Shown here in pieces: positions 16,653 through 25,300 of a DNA stretch of 64,000 nucleotides; the first letter of the stretch is position 1; each line of letters begins with the position of its first letter. The stretch comes from Alphaproteobacteria bacterium. GTDB taxonomy: Bacteria; Pseudomonadota; Alphaproteobacteria; Rhizobiales; Rhizobiaceae. The translations under genes were made by a program, and so were the position numbers. The notes under the pieces are model-generated. The model did not search any database. It was given only the letters and a program-made list of their open reading frames with translations, and was not told the DNA's origin. The stretch covers positions 124,001-188,000 of the forward strand of contig JAHJHT010000003.1 in assembly GCA_018823835.1 (NCBI GenBank), in the 5' to 3' direction.

Positions 16653-16835
16653 ATCAGGCCTCACAATCGGACGTTTGCTCACGGTGTGGAGCGAGTTGTC
16701 GAGCCGATTTCCAATCACCAACCTTTCGCGAGTCGGGCCAGGACCGGGTTCACCCTTTCCCGGCCGGCCTGTCGCGCGGCCCCGGTGTTCCTCCAGCCGG
16801 GGCCGCATCCACTTCTCATGCCCTCAAGGTGACAA

Positions 16836-17405
16836 ATGACATTGATCAGAACGGTGGCGCCGGCCGCCGAGCCGGTGACGCTTGCCGAGGTGAAGGCGCA
16901 TCTCAGGCTCACCCATGCCAGCGAGGACGAGCTCCTGGCCGGGCTGATCCGTGCGGCGCGCGAGGATGTCGAGCGTGCAACAGGCATGGCGCTGATCAAC
17001 CAGAGCTGGCGGCTGGCGCTCGATGCCTGGCCGAGCCAGGGCTGTGTGCCGATCGCCAGGCACCCGGTGCGCGAAATCCTGGCGGTGACGGTCTACGGAT
17101 CGGAGGGCGAGGCCTCGCTGATCGACCCGGCCGGCTACCAGCTCGACACGCTGTCGCGGCCGGCAAGGCTGCATTTCGAGACGCGGCCGGAGCCGCTGCG
17201 CGTACTCAACGGCATCGAGATCGATTTTTCCGCCGGTTTCGGCGAGGCAGGCACCGATGTGCCCGACCTGCTGAAGCGGGCGATCCTGGTGCTCGTCGCC
17301 CACTGGTACGAGTTCCGCGCCACCTATGGCGCGGCCGACCAGCCGGTGTCCTATCCGCCGGCCTATGACCGCTTGATCGCGCACCACCGGCTGCGGAGAC
17401 TGTGA
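16836..17405 (+). CDS. GTA head-tail connector (orfg6-like)
   Basis: A 189-aa protein with the gp6-type connector opening EPVTLAEVKAHLRLTHASED, GLIRAAREDVERATGMAL and a later YQLDTLSRPARLHF block. Such proteins form the adaptor ring below the portal. AAGGTG lies just before ATG 16836. The stop codon overlaps the start of the next gene (TGATG), so translation is coupled. Confidence 0.88.
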   Translation: MTLIRTVAPAAEPVTLAEVKAHLRLTHASEDELLAGLIRAAREDVERATGMALINQSWRLALDAWPSQGCVPIARHPVREILAVTVYGSEGEASLIDPAGYQLDTLSRPARLHFETRPEPLRVLNGIEIDFSAGFGEAGTDVPDLLKRAILVLVAHWYEFRATYGAADQPVSYPPAYDRLIAHHRLRRL

Positions 17406-17740
17406 TGCGCACGCTGTTCGTCGATCCCGGCGCGCTGCGCAGCGAATTCGCGCTTCAAGCGGTGGCGCTTGCGCCGGACGGGCTCGGCGGCCATGTCGAA
17501 ACGTGGTCGGAGGTCGCGACCGTCTTCGCGCTGATCGAGCCGGTGTCGGCGAGTGCCGTCTTCGGTGCCGGCCAGTCGCTCGAGACCGTGACGCACCGCA
17601 TCACCATGCGCTGGCGCGACGGCGTGGCAAGCGGCATGCGCCTGACGCGGGCGGGGCGTATCTTCGAGATCGTGACGGTTCACGATCCGGACGAGAGCGG
17701 CCGCTATCTTGTCTGCCGAACCAGGGAGGCCGGCGCATGA
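17405..17740 (+). CDS. GTA head closure / head-tail adaptor protein (orfg7-like)
   Basis: A 111-aa small beta-rich protein typical of phage head-tail joining proteins (ALAPDGLGGHVETWSEVATV near residue 24, THRITMRWRDGVASGMRL, then FEIVTVHDPDESGRYLVC). Its ATG overlaps the stop of the connector gene and its own stop overlaps the next ATG by 4 bases. It should close the connector beneath the portal. Confidence 0.85.
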   Translation: MRTLFVDPGALRSEFALQAVALAPDGLGGHVETWSEVATVFALIEPVSASAVFGAGQSLETVTHRITMRWRDGVASGMRLTRAGRIFEIVTVHDPDESGRYLVCRTREAGA

Positions 17741-17931
17741 AGCTGACCATGCAACTGACGCTCGACGGGCTGATCCGCGCGCTGCGCCTCAAGGCGCACG
17801 CTCTGGCGGAGGACATCGAGGCGGGCTACGCTGATGTTTCATACGGCGCCGAGGAATTCGCAGTGGATCCGATGCCGAGGGTACCGCATCCGCTGACCAG
17901 GGAGCAGGACCATGCCAGCGCCCGCCGCTGA
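17737..17931 (+). CDS. small GTA-cluster hypothetical protein (64 aa)
   Basis: A 64-aa protein (MKLTMQLTLDGLIRALRLKA...) with an amphipathic N-terminal helix and a Pro/Arg-rich tail. It is coupled by ATGA overlap to the head closure gene and overlaps the DUF3168 gene by 20 bases. The tight packing argues that it is translated. No domain was recognised. Confidence 0.6.
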   Translation: MKLTMQLTLDGLIRALRLKAHALAEDIEAGYADVSYGAEEFAVDPMPRVPHPLTREQDHASARR

Positions 17932-18316
17932 ACTGCAGAAGGCGGTGTTCGACGCGCTCGCCGGCGACGTGGCGCTGAGCGCGCTGGTCGGCCAGCGCAT
18001 CCACGATCACGCGCCTGCCAACGTGGCCTTTCCTTACATCACCTTCGGCCGCACCAGTCTCTACGACTGGAGCACCGGTACCGAGAGCGGCACCGAACAG
18101 CTCTTCACCCTGCATGTCTGGTCAAAGGCCAAGGGCAGGAAGGAGGTGCTGGAGATCATGGAGATCGCCCGCGCCCGGCTGGCCGACGCGGCGCTGGAGC
18201 TTGACGAGCATCACCTGGTCAACCTGCGGCTCGAGTTTTCCGAGGCCCGCTACGACGAAGACCTGTCGGTCTATCACGGCCTGCTGCGGTTCCGTGCGGT
18301 GACGGAGCCGAAATAG
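17912..18316 (+). CDS. GTA DUF3168 protein (tail terminator-like, orfg8)
   Basis: A 134-aa DUF3168 protein (AAELQKAVFDALAGDVALSA, PANVAFPYITFGRTSLYDW, TEQLFTLHVWSKAKGRKEV). DUF3168 and gp10-type proteins are tail completion or terminator components that cap the tail tube at the head side. It is the last of a tightly overlapping run (16836-18316), followed by a 536-base spacer filled by two copies of a palindromic element. Confidence 0.87.
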   Translation: MPAPAAELQKAVFDALAGDVALSALVGQRIHDHAPANVAFPYITFGRTSLYDWSTGTESGTEQLFTLHVWSKAKGRKEVLEIMEIARARLADAALELDEHHLVNLRLEFSEARYDEDLSVYHGLLRFRAVTEPK

Positions 18317-18379
18317 CGGGAAGCTGCTGCCGAGCAGAGGCCGCTTGTTGCCTAGAGATATGCGGGGCGCCCACAACTG

Positions 18380-18540
18380 CGTCATCCCGGAACCGGAGCG
18401 AAGCGGAGGTATGCGGGACCCATTGAGCCGGCGAGGCCGGGTGGCGGGTGGGCGCGAGGGTGAGGACCGGGCCGCGCTCCATGGGAGGCGGCCAATGGGT
18501 CCCGGGTCTTCCTCGCTCCGCTCGGTCGCCCGGGATGACG
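18380..18540. repeat. palindromic intergenic element, copy 1
   Basis: A 161-bp unit with ends CGTCATCCCGG and CCGGGATGACG in inverted orientation and an inner pair GGGACCCATTG / CAATGGGTCCC. It is about 80-85% like the unit at 18618-18779 by eye. No coding capacity was recognised. Confidence 0.85.
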
Positions 18541-18617
18541 AGGCTTGGGGCGGGTCGCCCGGTAGGGATGGCCGCCTCAGCCTGCGCATGTGGGTTTGCC
18601 GCAGGCGCCAGCTTCCG

Positions 18618-18779
18618 CGTCATCCCGGAACCGGAGCGAAGCGGAGGTATCCGGGACCCATTGAGTTGGCGCGGCCGGGTGGCGGATTGGTGCGAGGGTG
18701 AGGACGGGCCGCGCTTGATGATGGTGCGGCCAATGGGTCCCGGGTCTTTCCTCGCTGCGCTCGGTCGCCCGGGATGACG
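18618..18779. repeat. palindromic intergenic element, copy 2
   Basis: A second unit of 162 bp in the same orientation, 77 bases after copy 1, with the same inverted ends and inner arms. The main differences from copy 1 lie in the loop. The stretch 18317-18852 contains only these two units and linker sequence. Confidence 0.85.
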
Positions 18780-18852
18780 ACGGTGGTGCGGTCGCTCGCG
18801 CCACTGGGTGGCAACTGCACAAAGCAAATCACATTACCAGGAGCCCATGAAA

Positions 18853-19269
18853 ATGGTTGCACAGAAGGGCAAGGACCTTCTTCTCAAGCTCGATTCAGAC
18901 GGGCTCGGCACGTTCGTGACGGTGGCCGGGCTGCGTTCCAGGCGGATCGCCTTCAACAGCGAGACGGTCGACATCACCGATGCGGACTCGGCCGGGCGCT
19001 GGCGCGAATTGCTGGCCGGCAGCGGCGTGCAGCGCGCGGCGATCAGCGGCTCGGGCATCTTCAAGGATGCCCAGTCGGACGCGGCGATAAGAACGCGCTT
19101 CTTTGCCGGGGAGATCGTCGACTGGCAGCTCGCCGTGCCTGATTTCGGCACCGTCTCGGGGCCGTTCCAGATCACATCGCTCGACTATACGGGCAGCCAT
19201 GACGGCGAGGTGACCTTCGAGCTGGCGCTGGAATCGGCCGGTCCCATCGCCTTCACGGCGGCGCCATGA
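18853..19269 (+). CDS. GTA major tail protein (TP901-1 family, orfg9)
   Basis: A 138-aa tail tube protein beginning MVAQKGKDLLLKLD, with FNSETVDITDADSAGRWREL and GSGIFKDAQSDAAIR, all characteristic of the TP901-1/GTA major tail family. ATG 18853 is preferred over ATG 18847 because AGGAG lies 9 bases before it. The stop overlaps the next ATG by 4 bases. It polymerises into the short GTA tail tube. Confidence 0.9.
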   Translation: MVAQKGKDLLLKLDSDGLGTFVTVAGLRSRRIAFNSETVDITDADSAGRWRELLAGSGVQRAAISGSGIFKDAQSDAAIRTRFFAGEIVDWQLAVPDFGTVSGPFQITSLDYTGSHDGEVTFELALESAGPIAFTAAP

Positions 19270-19607
19270 TCGCCAACCGGCGGCGCGGCGAGATCGCCGC
19301 CGAACTCGACGGCAAGCCCTACCGGCTCTGCCTGACGCTCGGCGCGCTGGCCGAGCTCGAAGCGGCCTATTCCGCCGACGATCTCGGCGCGCTGGTGGAG
19401 CGGTTCGCGCGTGGAAAGCTCTCGGCGCTCGACATGATCCGGATCATCGGCGCGGGTCTGCGCGGCGCCGGCAATGCGATCGCGGACGACGAGGTGGGCG
19501 CGATGCAGGCCGAGGCCGGCGCGGCGGGCTTTGCCGCCATCGTCAGCGACCTGTTGACCACGACGTTCGGGGCCGAGAAGCCGGCCGGAGATCCGCCAAA
19601 CCCCTGA
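19266..19607 (+). CDS. GTA tail assembly chaperone, first frame (orfg10)
   Basis: A 113-aa gene transfer agent family protein (RRGEIAAELDGKPYRLCLTL, then GALAELEAAYSADDLGALVE) in the chaperone position before the tape measure gene. It ends ...GDPPNP and then TGA, and the last sense bases are A AAC CCC (19598-19604), a slippery heptamer for -1 frameshifting into orfg10.1. The unshifted product would be a soluble chaperone that binds the tape measure protein. Confidence 0.85.
   Translation: MIANRRRGEIAAELDGKPYRLCLTLGALAELEAAYSADDLGALVERFARGKLSALDMIRIIGAGLRGAGNAIADDEVGAMQAEAGAAGFAAIVSDLLTTTFGAEKPAGDPPNP
19598..19604 (+). other. candidate -1 programmed ribosomal frameshift site
   Basis: In the orfg10 frame the last codons read CCA AAC CCC TGA, giving the heptamer A AAC CCC, which fits X XXY YYZ exactly. 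After a -1 slip the next codons (from CTG 19604) run in frame into orfg10.1 through ...NEFPWDSV and then M at 19652. A small hairpin, CCGC-AGCCG-GCGG (19611-19623), begins 6 bases downstream. Phage tail chaperone pairs are classically made this way. The function here is inferred. Confidence 0.5.
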
Positions 19608-19651
19608 CAGCCGCAGCCGGCGGGACGAACGAATTTCCGTGGGACAGCGTC

Positions 19652-19837
19652 ATGGCCGCGGCATTCGGCCTGCTGCGGCTTTCGCCGAAGGATTTCTGGT
19701 CGATGACGCCACGCGAGCTGGAACGCGCAATCAGCGTGCTCCGCCCCGGTGCGGAGCGCCCGCCGGCGCGCGCCGACCTGGCCGCGCTGATGCGCCGGTT
19801 CCCGGACGCCAATTCATTGGAGAAGAGACATGGTTGA
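19652..19837 (+). CDS. GTA tail assembly chaperone, second frame (orfg10.1-like)
   Basis: A 61-aa reading frame from ATG 19652 (MAAAFGLLRLSPKDFWSMTP, RELERAISVLRPG). The family motif FPWD lies upstream of this ATG in the same frame (codons 19634-19645), so the true protein almost certainly starts earlier. No ATG, GTG or TTG is available between the orfg10 stop and that point; only CTG 19604 or a -1 frameshift from orfg10 would include it. No Shine-Dalgarno sequence is seen before 19652. Its end overlaps the tape measure start by 8 bases. Confidence 0.75.
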   Translation: MAAAFGLLRLSPKDFWSMTPRELERAISVLRPGAERPPARADLAALMRRFPDANSLEKRHG

Positions 19838-20405
19838 GGACGTGACGGTCCGGATCGATGCCGACACGACGGCGTTCCAGAGTGCGCTCGAGAACCTCGA
19901 CAGACTGTCGGACCGGTTCGGCTCGCAACTGACCGGCGCCTTGAAGAGTGCTGCGGTCAGCGGCAGGGATCTCGAGGACGTGCTGCGACGGGTCGGGCTG
20001 AACCTTGCAGGCCTGGCGCTGGAGCAGGGGCTGAAGCCGCTGCAGGGGCTGGCGGGATCGCTGTTTTCGGGTCTGCTCGGCGGGCTGCCCGCTATCCTGC
20101 CTTTCGCCAGGGGCGGCGTGCCCGGCCATGTCGCGCCGTTCGCGGCCGGCGGCGTGGTCTCGGCGCCGAGCTATTTCCCGATTGGGCGCAATCTCGGGCT
20201 GATGGGCGAGGCGGGTGCCGAAGCGATCCTGCCGCTGCGCCGCGGCGCCGACGGACGCCTCGGCGTCGCCGCATCGGGCGGCGGCGCAGCGGTGAATGTC
20301 GTCTTCAACGTCACGGCGACGGACGCCGCCTCGTTCCGCAAGTCCGAAGCGCAGGTGACCGGCATGCTGGCGCGCGCCGTGTCGCGCGGCGCCCGAACCT
20401 TCTGA
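19830..20405 (+). CDS. GTA tail tape measure protein (orfg11)
   Basis: At 191 aa it is very short for a tape measure protein, as expected for the short GTA tail. The N-terminus (TVRIDADTTAFQSALENLDR) is helical, a hydrophobic middle (about residues 70-97) is followed by FARGGVPGHVAPFAAGGVVS, and the LMGEAGAEAILPL motif is the hallmark of the tape measure C-terminal part. Gene length sets tail length in this family. Confidence 0.9.
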   Translation: MVEDVTVRIDADTTAFQSALENLDRLSDRFGSQLTGALKSAAVSGRDLEDVLRRVGLNLAGLALEQGLKPLQGLAGSLFSGLLGGLPAILPFARGGVPGHVAPFAAGGVVSAPSYFPIGRNLGLMGEAGAEAILPLRRGADGRLGVAASGGGAAVNVVFNVTATDAASFRKSEAQVTGMLARAVSRGARTF

Positions 20406-20414
20406 GGATCGGCA

Positions 20415-21065
20415 ATGGCTGAACTGGCAGGCTTTCACGACGTGCGCTTTCCGCTCGCCGTCTCCTTCGGCGCGACCGGCGGGCCGGAGCGGCGGAACGA
20501 GATCGTCGCGCTGACCTCGGGCCGCGAGAAGCGCAACGCGCGGTTTTCGCAGTCGCGCCACCGCTACGACGCCGGAACCGGCGTGCGTTCGCTCGGCGAC
20601 CTGCACGACGTGCTGGTCTTCTTCGAGGCAAGGCGCGGTTCGCTGCACGCCTTCCGCTTTCGCGATCCGTTCGACATGAAGTCCTGCCGGCCGGAGGAGG
20701 CTGTCTCGCCGACCGACCAGGTGCTTGGAACGGGCGACGGCAGCCGGACGCGGTTCGAGCTGGTCAAGACCTATGGCGAGGGCGACGACGCCTACCGGCG
20801 GTTGATAGCAAAGCCGCTGGTCGAGACCCTGCGTGTCGCTGTCGACGGCGTCGAGGTTTTCGCGCCGGGCGACTTCAACTTCGAGGCGGCGACGGGAGAG
20901 ATGGTCTTCGCGCCGGGTGCCGTGCCGGATGCGGCAGCGCAGGTGACGGCGGGTTACGAATTCGACGTGCCGGTGCGCTTCGAGACGGAGCAGCTGTCGA
21001 TCAGCCTGGCGAGCTTCAAGGCGGGGCAGATCCCGTCGATCCCGCTGGTCGAGGTGCGGCTGTGA
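20415..21065 (+). CDS. GTA distal tail protein (DUF2460, orfg12)
   Basis: A 216-aa DUF2460 protein (TIGR02217-type): AGFHDVRFPLAVSFGATGGP, ALTSGREKRNARFSQSRHRY, DLHDVLVFFEARRGSLHAFR, RFRDPFDMKS. These proteins form the ring at the tip of the tail tube in GTAs. The stop overlaps the next gene by 4 bases. Confidence 0.92.
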   Translation: MAELAGFHDVRFPLAVSFGATGGPERRNEIVALTSGREKRNARFSQSRHRYDAGTGVRSLGDLHDVLVFFEARRGSLHAFRFRDPFDMKSCRPEEAVSPTDQVLGTGDGSRTRFELVKTYGEGDDAYRRLIAKPLVETLRVAVDGVEVFAPGDFNFEAATGEMVFAPGAVPDAAAQVTAGYEFDVPVRFETEQLSISLASFKAGQIPSIPLVEVRL

Positions 21066-21949
21066 CAGACTATCCCGAGACGCTGCTTGCCCATTTCGGG
21101 CGCGAGGTGACGACGCTCTGCCATTGCTGGCGGCTGACGCGCCGCGACGGCACCGTGCACGGCTTCACAGACCATGACCTGCCGCTGACCGTTGCCGGGA
21201 CGCTGTTCGCGCCGGAGACCGGACTTGCCGCCAGCGAGGCGCGCGACACGCTGGGGCTTGCCGTCGACACGGTGGATGTCGAGGGCGCCTTGTCGTCGGA
21301 CGCGATCAGCGACGAGGATATCGCCGCCGGCCTTTACGACGGTGCGACCGTCGAGACATTCCTGGTCAACTGGCGCAGCCCGGAGGATTTCGCGCTCCTG
21401 CGCAAGGCGACGGTCGGCCGGATCACGCGCGCCGACCAGCGCTTCGTGGCTGAGCTGGAGAGCGCCGCCCATGCGCTCGACCAGCAATCGGGCCGTTATG
21501 TCAGCCGCTCGTGCGATGCCGAGCTTGGCGATGCGCGCTGCGGCTTCAACCTTGCCCAGCCGGGCTTTGCCGGCACCGGGAGCGTCGTCGCCTCGGAGCC
21601 GCCAGCGACCCTGCTGGTGGCCGGGCTCGACGGCTTCGCTCCGGGCTGGTTCGCGCATGGCGTGCTGACCTGGACGAGCGGCGCGGCGGCCGGGCGCGCC
21701 GAGCGCATCGAGGAGCACCGCAAGGATGCGACCGGCACAAGGCTGGTGATGCGGCCGGGCGGCGCCGCGGCGGCCGAAGGCGACGGCTTCTCGCTGGTCG
21801 CCGGCTGCGACAAGAGCTTCGCCACCTGCAAGCAGAAGTTCGCCAACCCGCTGAATTTTCGTGGCTTTCCGCACCTGCCCGGCAATGACGCCGCCTATGG
21901 CTACGTCGTCGACGGCGGCACCTTCGACGGCGGAGCGCTGGTGCCATGA
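21062..21949 (+). CDS. GTA hub protein (DUF2163, orfg13)
   Basis: A 295-aa DUF2163 protein (TIGR02218-type): an N-terminal domain with LCHCWRLTRRDGTVHGFTDH, and a C-terminal domain with RSCDAELGDARCGFNL and CDKSFATCKQKFANPLNFRG. The Cys pattern (CDAELGDARC and CDKSFATC) is characteristic and in the R. capsulatus GTA binds an iron-sulfur cluster. It starts with GTG at 21062, overlapping the previous stop, and ends overlapping orfg14 by 4 bases. Confidence 0.92.
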   Translation: MTDYPETLLAHFGREVTTLCHCWRLTRRDGTVHGFTDHDLPLTVAGTLFAPETGLAASEARDTLGLAVDTVDVEGALSSDAISDEDIAAGLYDGATVETFLVNWRSPEDFALLRKATVGRITRADQRFVAELESAAHALDQQSGRYVSRSCDAELGDARCGFNLAQPGFAGTGSVVASEPPATLLVAGLDGFAPGWFAHGVLTWTSGAAAGRAERIEEHRKDATGTRLVMRPGGAAAAEGDGFSLVAGCDKSFATCKQKFANPLNFRGFPHLPGNDAAYGYVVDGGTFDGGALVP

Positions 21950-22371
21950 ATGCCGAAGCGGTGATTGCCGAGGCACTCAGCTGGGTCGGTACACCCTACC
22001 GGCATCAAGGCTCTCGCAAGGGCGTCGGCTGCGACTGCCTCGGACTGGTGCTGGGCGTCTGGCGCGCTCTATATGGCGCGGTGCCGGAACGACCCGGTCC
22101 CTATGCGCCTGACTGGGCGGAGGCCGGCGAAAGAGAGATGCTGCTCGACGGGGCGCGCCGGCATTTCGGGGAAAAGCCGATGGATCAGCTGCAGCCGGGC
22201 GATCTGCTGCTGTTTCGCTGGCGTCCGCACCTGCCGGCAAAGCACGCCGGCATCCTGACCGCGCCCGGCCATTTCGTTCACGCCTACCAGGGCCACGCCG
22301 TGACCGTCTCGGCGCTGGTGCTGCAATGGCGGCGGCGCATCGCCGGCGTCTTCGCCTTTCCGCAAACCTGA
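21946..22371 (+). CDS. GTA NlpC/P60 family peptidase (orfg14)
   Basis: A 141-aa cysteine peptidase with catalytic Cys31 in GCDCLGLV and His100 in KHAGIL (TIGR02219-type). It sits at the tail tip and is thought to cut peptidoglycan stems of the recipient during DNA delivery. It overlaps orfg13 by 4 bases and ends 15 bases before the megatron gene. Confidence 0.93.
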   Translation: MNAEAVIAEALSWVGTPYRHQGSRKGVGCDCLGLVLGVWRALYGAVPERPGPYAPDWAEAGEREMLLDGARRHFGEKPMDQLQPGDLLLFRWRPHLPAKHAGILTAPGHFVHAYQGHAVTVSALVLQWRRRIAGVFAFPQT

Positions 22372-22386
22372 GATCCGGAGCGCTTC

Positions 22387-25300
22387 ATGGCAACCATCCT
22401 GCTGCAGGCGGCGGGTGCGGCGATCGGCGGCCTGCTCGGTCCGGTCGGAGCCGCCGTCGGCGCGGCCGCGGGCGCGCTTGCCGGCTATGCCGTCGACCAG
22501 GCGTTGATCAACGGCACGCGGCGCATCGAGGGGCCGAGGCTTTCGGGTGCGCGGCCCTTCAGCGCCGAGGAAGGCGTGCCGCTGCCGCGCGTCTACGGCA
22601 CGGCGCGCATCGGCGGCATCGTCATCTGGGCGACGCGCTTCGAGGAAAGGCGCACGACCAGGCGGCAGGGCAAGCTCGGGCCAAAACTCACCGAATACAG
22701 CTATTTCGGCAATGTCGCCTTCGCGCTTTGCGAGGGCGAGATCGCCGGCATCCGCCGCGTCTGGGCCGACGGTCGCGAGATCGACCGCACGGCCTTCGAG
22801 ATGCGGCTCTACCGCGGCGGCGAGGACGAGCCGGTCGATCCGCTGATCGCAGCCAAGCAGGGCGCGGGCAATGCGCCGGCCTATCGCGGCACCGCCTATT
22901 GCGTGATCGAGTGCTTCCCGCTCGAGGACTACGGCAACCGCATCCCGCAGTTCCAGTTCGAGGTGCTGCGCCCGGTGGCAGGTGTCGCGGACCGGCTGCG
23001 CGCCGTGGCGCTGATCCCCGGCGCCACCGAATACGGCCTGTCGCCGTCGCTGGTGACACGCAGCAAGCGGGTGGGCGAGACCGAGGCGGTGAACCGTCAT
23101 GCGCTGGCCGAGGCGAGCGACCTTGTCGCCTCGCTCGACGAATTGCAGATGCTCTGCCCGGCGCTCGAGCATGTCGCGCTGGTGGTCGCCTGGTTCGGCG
23201 ACGACCTGAGGGCGGGCAACTGCCGCATCCGGCCGGCCGTTACCACGGCGAACGGCGCCGGCCTGTCGAAGACTTGGAGAGTTTCGGGCGTCGGCCGCGG
23301 CGCGGCGATGCTGGTCTCGACGCATGAGGGCGGCGCGGCCTATGGCGGCACGCCGTCGGACCGCAGCGTGATGGACGCCATCGCCGCGATCAAGGCGCGC
23401 GGCCTGAAGGTAACGCTCTACCCCTTCGTGATGATGGACGTGCCGGCCGGCAACGCGCTGCCCGACCCCTATGGCGGCTCGGCGCAGCCGGCCTATCCGT
23501 GGCGCGGTCGCATTACCTGCGACCCGGCGCCGCTGCTGCCCGGCAGCGCCGACGGCACGGCGGCGGCCCGCGCACAGGTAGAGGCCTTTTGCGGCACGGC
23601 GGCACCCGGTCAGTTTGCGCTCTCCGGCGACACGATCGGCTTTTCGGGATCGCCGTCGGATTTCGGCTATCGTCGCTTCGTACTCCACCATGCGCGGCTG
23701 GCCGTGGCGGCGGGCGGCGTCGACGCCCTGCTGCTCGGCAGCGAAATGCGCGGCCTGACCACGCTGCGCGACGAGACCGACGCCTTTCCCTTCGTCGAAC
23801 AGCTTTGCGAGCTCGCCGAGGGCGTGCGCTCGATCGTGGGGCCGGCGACGAAGATTACCTATGGCGCAGACTGGAGCGAATATTTCGGCCACCACCCGGC
23901 GGACGGCTCGGGCGACGTCTGGTTCCACCTCGACTCGCTCTGGGCGCATCCCGATATCGACGCCGTCGGCATCGACAATTACCTGCCGCTGTCGGACTGG
24001 CGCGATGGTGACCATGCCGGCGGCAATCCCGACGGCTTTGCCGGACCTTACGACCCGCAGGGCCTGCGCGCTTCGATTGCCGGTGGCGAGGGGTTCGACT
24101 GGCACTATCCGACCTTCGTCGACCGCGCGGCGCGCGAGCGCGTGCCGATAACCGACGGCGCCCACGGCAGGCCGTGGGTGTTCCGCCCCAAGGATGTCCT
24201 GAACTGGTGGGCGAACCCGCACCACGACCGGCCGGGCGGGGTCGAGACGGCAACGCCGACCGCCTGGGCGCCTATGTCGAAGCCGGTCTGGTTCACCGAG
24301 CTCGGCTGTCCCGCGGTCGACAAGGGCCCGAACCAGCCGAACGTCTTTCCCGACCCGAAATCGGCCGAGAGCGCGCTGCCCTGGTTTTCGAGCGGCGGGC
24401 GCTCTGACCTCGCGCAGGCGCGCTTCCTCGCCGCGCATGGCAGTTTCTGGGATCCGGATGCCGAGGATTTCGAGCCCGGAAACAACCCGCTCTCGCCCCT
24501 CTATGGCGGCCGCATGGTCGACTGGTCGCACGCCTTTGCCTGGGCCTGGGACGCGCGGCCCTATCCGGCACTCCCGCTGCGCGCCGACCGCTGGGCCGAC
24601 CACGCCAACTGGCATTATGGCCACTGGCTGAACGGCAGGCTCGGTGCGCCGACGGTCGGCGACCTCATCAACGCCATCCTCGCCGATCACGGCCTGCCGG
24701 CCGCAGATGTCGATGGCTGCGGCGGCTCCGTCGAGGGCTATGTCATCGATGAGCCGACGTCGGCGCGCGCCGCGCTCGAGCCGCTGATCGACCTCTTCGG
24801 CCTTGCCGTGCTGGAACGGCTGGACAGGCTGGAATTCCGCGCCGAGGGTTATTCGACGTCGGCCGCCATCGCGGTCGAGGAAATGGTGTCGGACGGCGAG
24901 ACCGCCGTGACCGAGACCGTGCGCACGCCCGATCACCAGCTGCCCGCCGAGGCCGTACTGAGCTTTCGTTCCGCACTTGCCGATTACCAGGCGGTATCGG
25001 TGCGCCAAAGACGCTTCGGCGCGCCGGGCAGCCGCCAGCAGGCGATCGGCTTTCCCGGCGTGCTCGAGGCAGGGCAGGGGCGCGCGCTCGCCGCCGACTG
25101 GCTGCGGCGCAGGTGGAGCGACCGCGAGCGCATTTCCTTCTCGCTGCCGCAGCCTTCGGCTGGCATCGAGCCCGGCGCCATCATCCGCGTGCCGGCCTCC
25201 GGCAACGGTGCCGACTTCCTGGTTGTCGAGGTCGAGGACGGGCTTGCCCGCAAGGTCACCGCGCGCGAGATCACGCGTGCCGCCCCGGCGCCCTGGCGCT

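Noticed and set aside
22069..25008. 979-codon frame antisense to the GTA megatron gene
   Set aside because: Shadow of a GC-rich coding region; no domain and no ribosome site, and the sense frame matches orfg15 throughout.
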